Positions 59,551 through 64,000 of a stretch of 64,000 nucleotides of DNA are shown here, in pieces. A model generated the notes under the pieces. That model searched no databases and was not told the origin of the DNA. It was given only the letters and a program-made list of their open reading frames with translations. The translations under genes and the position numbers were made by a program. Source of the stretch: Chloranthus sessilifolius (taxonomy: Eukaryota; Streptophyta; Magnoliopsida; Chloranthales; Chloranthaceae). The stretch lies in the NCBI GenBank assembly GCA_021018995.1, contig CM037587.1, positions 13,889,366 to 13,953,365 of the forward strand, written 5' to 3'. Position 1 is the first letter of the stretch. Every line of letters begins with the position of its first letter.

Positions 59551-60343
59551 TAAAAATAAGTACCTTTCTTTGCCTTTTCTTTGTCTTTTCCTCTCTTGAA
59601 ACCCTTTTTATTTGGCTTCAGATTGAAGTTCCTCCCTTTGTTCTTATTCGATGTGAATGCATCTTCAACTATGTGCGAGTTCAGTTTCTCCTCCTCCTTG
59701 TCAGGTAGACGAGTCTATTCTTCTATGCGAAGATGAGTCAAGAGTTCTTTTATAGTACGATCTTCTTTAGTATGTTTCAAACTCTTACGGTAATTTTTCC
59801 ATTCCAACGATGATTTTATAATAACCGCAGAGACTTGAAAACCTTCATCTATCGTGCTTCTTTCCGCAACAAGATTGTTAAAGATAATCTGCATCTGGTG
59901 CGCTTGCTCCAAAATAGGTTTAGAATCATACATCTTAAAATTAAATAATTCACTTACTAAATATGTGTGCACGCCGACTTCCTCTTCTTTGTATTTTCGT
60001 TCAAGAGTCTCCCATATCTCCTTTATAGTCTTGTAAGATTGATAGACATAAAAAAGAGAACCGACAAGAGCGTTGAGAATATAGGTTTTGCATATATAAT
60101 TGTCGCTTTTCTATTTCATACGGATTCTACCTTCTTCAAGTGTTTCATCTTCATGCTCCGATGGTGGTATGCCCATAGTGAGAATATATGCGACTTTCAA
60201 GGTTGTGAGTAAGAAGTGAACTTTTGATTGCCATCGTATGAAATTTGTGTCAATAAAGCATTCTAATTTCGTGATTTTCGTCTTAGAGAAATCTATCATC
60301 TTTTGTGCCATGAAAAAATATTGTCTTAAAATTATTGGCGGGC

Positions 60344-60966
60344 TGCACAATGAGAGATAGAAAGTAGACCGAAAATGACTTCAAGGCATGATTAGATTGC
60401 TGTCTTTAAGACAATATTTGCCCCTATATGTAACGAGATAGTCACAAATTCGCCTCCAGGATACAATAAAGCATTGGTGAAGCACTGATCTGTCACACAC
60501 TACATTGCACTGTAGTGTGCGACCCAAAGAAATGAAGGCACAAAAATGCTCTGCTCGGCACACGAATTCTAAAGGCGCAGATGTAGAATTCGAAAGTGCA
60601 AAGTGCACCATAAAAGTGTCATTCGCACATCGCGTGCGCGCCCGACAACGAACTGCCGCTATGAGCCATGTTTCTCATTTTAAGCCAAACAATATAAAAG
60701 GTAAATTTTCATATATATGACAAGAAACTTTCTTGTAAAATAGTGAGGTGAGACAAAACTTTTACAATACTTTTAACTTGTGGTGGGAATAATTTTCCTT
60801 CAAATATAATTCAAAATTTAAATCACTTTGACTTGAAAGTTGAAGGTTCAAGTATTGGCAAAAGCATGGAACCAAAATATTTAAGGAACCATTTAAAGAT
60901 AAATAAAACTAATAAATAAATACTATTAAATTAATAATAAATATTTATTTTGTTAAATATCCAACA
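60344..60966 (-). repeat. 5' LTR of the minus-strand Copia element
   Basis: Starts (minus) TGTTGGATATTTAACAAAAT and ends CATTGTGCA. 623 bp. Part of it recurs at 31860-32235. Confidence 0.85.
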
Positions 60967-61043
60967 GACCCAATTAACCACATCCTAAGAGTATTTGCGG
61001 GCTAAAGGTAGTTTCGAATTGGAGCTACCACTTTGATGACTTA

Positions 61044-61306
61044 GGCCCTGTTTGGCAACCCTTCTCCAAAAAGTACTTTCCAGGTGCTGCGAAGAGGTGG
61101 TTTACATGCTACTTCTCAAATAATGTTTCTCAAAAAAGTCTATCACATGTTGAAAATGACTTTATGTGAAAAGCAACATTGGACAACTTCTCAATAGAAC
61201 ATCATTTTCAACCAGAGGTGGTCATCTCATTGGGTGAAGTATGTTTCTCTCCCAACAATTTCTCTCTTAGAAAGTGTTTTTTGGAAGAGGATTTCCAAAG
61301 AGGGTC
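61044..61306. mobile_element. PIF/Harbinger Tourist-like MITE
   Basis: 263 bp. Starts GGCCCTGTTTGGCAACCC and ends CCAAAGAGGGTC, with inverted ends matching over about 30 bp including TTCCAAAAA. TTA at 61041-61043 and 61307-61309 is the expected 3-bp target duplication. No coding capacity. Confidence 0.85.
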
Positions 61307-61309
61307 TTA

Positions 61310-62393
61310 GATCCCTCAATGGAAGTGTCGTGCCATGCACTGGACCCATCATGATCTGTAATGTGTCGATCATTTCCCATTTATCCATTTTTTAAAAGCA
61401 AAAAATAAAATAAAAAAATCACGTGGTTGAGCGGGCCTGCTCGGCAATCTAAATCAAACCGAACCGAACGATGTTTCAGCCGGTTTTTAGCAAATTATGT
61501 AAACCTCATACCTAAGGGGAGAGAAGGGTTTTCTCAAATCAAACCTTTATGCCTTGTTTGACAAAACTCATGGGAAGTTTTTTTTTTTTTTACTTCCCAT
61601 AGGTTGGTGAAGAAAAAGAACTCATGGGAAGTTTTATTTTAAAATTTCACCATGGTTTGATTTTAATTTTTTTCAGCTGTTTGGCTACATTGTGTAAAAT
61701 TATTTTCTTAAGGCACCATTCTTCACTCCATGTGAACATGTAACCTCACCTCATCTCGTTGGGCCAAAATGCATTAGTCGCTTTAAATTAAAACATGAAT
61801 TTTTTTTTTGTCCCAACTTTTTACAAGATGGGTCTTGAGATTATAGGCATACACTCAGATAGTTTTTTATTCCGCATGGTACAAATCCCAAACAGTAACT
61901 CTAAACTCGTGAGACATACATCAAGCTCAAATATAAATCACGAGTCATTTTTTGGAATGGGTGCAACATGAAATAAAAAAACTGATATACCCATGATCTC
62001 AAGATGCATCATTTGGAAGGTTGGGATAAAAACAATCTCCTTTTTCAGATTCAAAGCAGTCAATGCATGTTGGGCGGAGGAGATGGGGCGAGGTTATGAT
62101 TTTACAGTGCAAATAAATAGTACGATTATGAGGTGAGGTTGCGTCTAAACCGTATGATATAAAGGTCATGATCTACAAATCTACGATGCAAAAGAGTAGT
62201 GCAAAACTCAATCTCTATCATATGATTCGATACAATCAACTGTTTAATCGGATAATGACTTTGAAGTGCATTGAGTCATATGATAAAGATTATGCTTGGT
62301 GCCAATCTTTCACTTATGATCTTTAGATCATGGCCTTCAAATTAACTGGCTTAGATGGTTACATTTATTAGCGGCGTTGTTTATGGGTACCTC
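61310..62393. repeat. Decayed palindromic repeats
   Basis: 61835-62025 is partly self-complementary (GGTCTTGAGATTAT... and ...ATGATCTCAAGATGCATC). 62150-62340 carries similar GATCATGG/TCAAATTAACTGG words. These look like worn members of the family F foldbacks. No gene. A TGCCTTGTTTGACAAAACTC near 61551 resembles a Tourist end, without a clear partner. Confidence 0.45.
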
Positions 62394-62829
62394 TATTCGC
62401 ATCCATGCGTTCTTTGAAAGCGCCCACGTCTCAGACCCCTTGAAGACTATTGATTTATTCGGATCAGATGAGGGTGATTGTTTTTCACCCCGGTCGTCCA
62501 TAAAATAGATCTTAAGATCATGTAACACTTATCGGACGACCAGTTTGTGATTCCATGTGTCCCCAATCCCCAAAATATGGCCCTAAAGTCACGTTTGAGC
62601 AAGATATGTGCTATATGATTGAAGAGTCATATTTTGGGTATCGGCGATATAGGAAATAAAAAATTGACCGTCAGATTGATACACCATGAACCCAAGATCT
62701 ATTTTGTGGAATATATTTGTTAAAAAAGATCTCCATTATCTGATCTGAAGAAATCAACGTTTTTTTCAGGGGTCTGGGATGTAGGCACTTTCAGAGAACA
62801 TGTGGGCAGCGTGAAGAAAGAGGTATTGA
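62394..62829. mobile_element. Foldback MITE family F, third copy
   Basis: Same layout as 20856-21292: GGGTACCTCTATTCGCATCC start, GACCCCTTGAAGACTATTGATT, AATAGATCTTAAGATCATG, CACGTTTGAGCA near the centre, then the inverted arm ending CTTTCAGAGAACATGTGGGC and GAGGTATT. Arms of about 210 bp. Confidence 0.7.
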
Positions 62830-63360
62830 CATGTGTGCCACATCAACAAAAAATTGAGCATTTGATGATAAGCTCATGGTCTCAAGATCCATTATATGAA
62901 AAATTATGGTGAAAAAAAAATCTCGAGTGGTTGATCCGAAGCAATTAAACGATTTTAAACATGAAATATCCGACTTGAGAAGAACGAATTTCGGGTTGCA
63001 AGGGTGGCCACCAAAATTCCTCTAAGCTTTTAACTCATGTTCTGGGCAGAAAAAAGTTTGAGCCAAATTTTGGCTGGAATTTTTATGTGAGTTTTTTTTC
63101 AAAAAACTCTAGTTTGTGGGTCCCACTATATTGCAAATTTCATTTTTGTAGAAAATTTCAAATTTTCAGCTATTTTTTGCCAGAACTCGTGTTAATAAAT
63201 AAGGCATTAATAGATTCATATTTATATTTAGAACAACAAAGCCTAGAACAAGCCGTTCAGGCTTCACAACTACTAAGTAGTGTTGTTGAGGACTACGACA
63301 TAAGTAAATATACAGAACAAAAATCACTCAGGGAGCTAAGGATGGCTCCAACTATCATAC
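62830..63360. other. Unclassified sequence, possible 3' flank of the exon
   Basis: Further worn foldback words at 62850-62960 (ATGATAAGCTCATGGTCTCAAGATCC). No other gene is supported; the 106-codon plus-strand frame at 63087-63407 overlaps the exon in antisense and shows no family features. Confidence 0.4.
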
Positions 63361-63609
63361 TTAGGCGCAGGGCGGCGGAATCTGAGTTCCCGAATACTTC
63401 GCATTGACGTTTTGGCACGACGATTTTACGAGTGGTCCGCCGCCGGCCGGGTCCAAATGAACATTGTGAAGCTTGACGTTCTGACATGGGTTCCCTCTAC
63501 TACACTGGAGAATGACTCCGATCGGAGTGGACGAAGTGCCTCTAATGTTTTTGAACGAAATGTCGCTTATCTTCACCTTAGAAGGAGGCTGTAGTTGTTG
63601 CTTCTGCAT
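63361..63609 (-). pseudogene. Exopolygalacturonase (GH28) C-terminal exon, partial gene
   Basis: The minus-strand frame reads PSKVKISDISFKNIRGTSST, then VILQCSRGNPCQNVKLHNVH and the C-terminal TQIPPPCA with a stop. This is the conserved end of plant exopolygalacturonases, which trim galacturonic acid from pectin in the cell wall, notably in pollen. The likely exon start is after CTACAG (about 63594), where these genes have a last intron; the upstream ATG at 63607-63609 is then intronic. The GH28 catalytic motifs (NTD, DD, GHG, RIK) lie in earlier exons, which are not in the window: 63610-64000 shows no exon. So it is either the last exon of a gene continuing to the right or a captured or leftover fragment. 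The exon itself is open throughout. Confidence 0.8.
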
Positions 63610-64000
63610 CCGATGATCCGATGAATTTAGGTTAGATCACATCAGAGTTCTATAGTCCGCGTAATTTTGTTAAAGAAATTAAAGTATGGTAGTTCATCTG
63701 ATGGCTTCCATCACTGTTTTTGGGTGAGATATGTGTCGATGATGGACCTCTAGTTGGGATACTTGCATTGACAAAAAATGTGCATCACCTGATGTAAAAG
63801 GGAGCTAAAAATGGTACCAAACATGTTCTCTACCATCTGATTTATCAGAGTCAACCATCTGATTTAATGACCTTTGATTGTATTGATTCAGAAGATAGAG
63901 ATTGCGTTTAGTTCCAATCTTTAGCATCAAAGATCTTTTCGTCATGGTCTAGATGGTTTTACAAGTGCCTCAGACCCCCGAAATGACGGTCTTTCTTTTT
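63610..64000. other. Intron-like or intergenic sequence with foldback words
   Basis: 63730-63975 contains ACCATCTGATTTATCAGAGTC and AAGATCTTTTCGTCATGGTC, of the family F style. If the exopolygalacturonase gene continues to the right, this is its last intron carrying a MITE. Confidence 0.4.

Larger units (their letters stand above)
55125..60966 (-). mobile_element. Ty1/Copia element, 5' LTR to integrase, with two insertions
   Basis: Minus strand. LTR 60344-60966; gag from about 60302 (FIDTNFIRWQSKVHFLLTTLK), with more gag at 59715-59972; zinc knuckle YFYCKKLEHFKRDC and protease start WWLDSGATRYVTSDRNNFVS at 58876-59244; protease end and GAG_pre-integrase at about 56000-56270; integrase with SDRGGEYMSHEFSYF (55434-55709); and the integrase C-terminal FESRDAVFYE region at 55040-55400. 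RT, RNase H and 3' LTR are absent. A solo Tekay LTR (56271-58833) and an inverted-repeat element (59140-59550) interrupt it. Broken, with several breaks. Confidence 0.88.

Noticed and set aside
61551-61730. A second Tourist-like MITE starting TGCCTTGTTTGACAAAAC
   Set aside because: The candidate right end does not pair well and no 3-bp duplication could be fixed.
63087-63407. 106-codon plus-strand frame near the right end
   Set aside because: No recognisable domain, low-complexity start, and overlap with the exopolygalacturonase exon in antisense.

Overview
The window is intergenic DNA from a flowering plant and is almost entirely transposable elements. The evidence is Ty1/Copia and Ty3/Gypsy (Tekay chromovirus and Athila/Tat-like) retrotransposons, a plant-type L1 LINE, tRNA-derived SINEs, hAT-, PIF/Harbinger- and foldback-type DNA elements, and one host exon that reads as an angiosperm exopolygalacturonase C-terminus. 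No rRNA, tRNA or CRISPR locus was seen. The species cannot be named from this sequence.

Layout. 1-1471 is a Copia pol relic. 2168-3656 is a small two-LTR element without pol. 3680-5944 holds an unclassified dispersed repeat, a tandem duplication and a hAT-type MITE with an 8-bp target duplication. 6421-12953 is a full-length but decayed LINE bounded by a perfect 13-bp target duplication. 13730-13940 and 21456-21660 are two copies of one SINE, each with a perfect duplication. 14340-17071 is a Gypsy gag relic carrying a hAT element and another repeat. 17082-21292 is rich in MITEs, foldbacks and microsatellites. 21695-29085 is a foldback transposon with arms of about 0.94 kb, split by a TRIM-like element and a 5-kb Copia element. 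A related foldback follows at 29157-30073, and a third, different one at 31183-31852.

32471-53378 is a nest of Gypsy elements on the minus strand. A Tekay element (3' LTR 32471-35040, pol and gag to 39226) is cut by an Athila/Tat-like element (39227-53378) that has LTRs and gag-protease but no visible pol. That element received a further Tekay insertion (41150-49158, target duplication AGTTT), whose LTRs are on the minus strand while its core is a plus-strand pol-LTR fragment. 55125-60966 is a minus-strand Copia element holding a 2.56-kb solo Tekay LTR (target duplication CAGAT) and a small inverted-repeat element. 60967-64000 has a Tourist-like MITE, palindromic repeats and the exopolygalacturonase exon at 63361-63609 (minus).

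Most notable: all five Tekay-type LTRs carry, about 270-480 bp from their 3' ends, a short acidic reading frame or a match to its end. It resembles itself more at protein than at DNA level across LTRs that are otherwise very different. Second in interest are arrays of the palindrome TCGATTAATCGA in LTRs and 3' non-coding DNA of the nested Tekay elements. All identities come from reading the sequence by eye; no database search was run.
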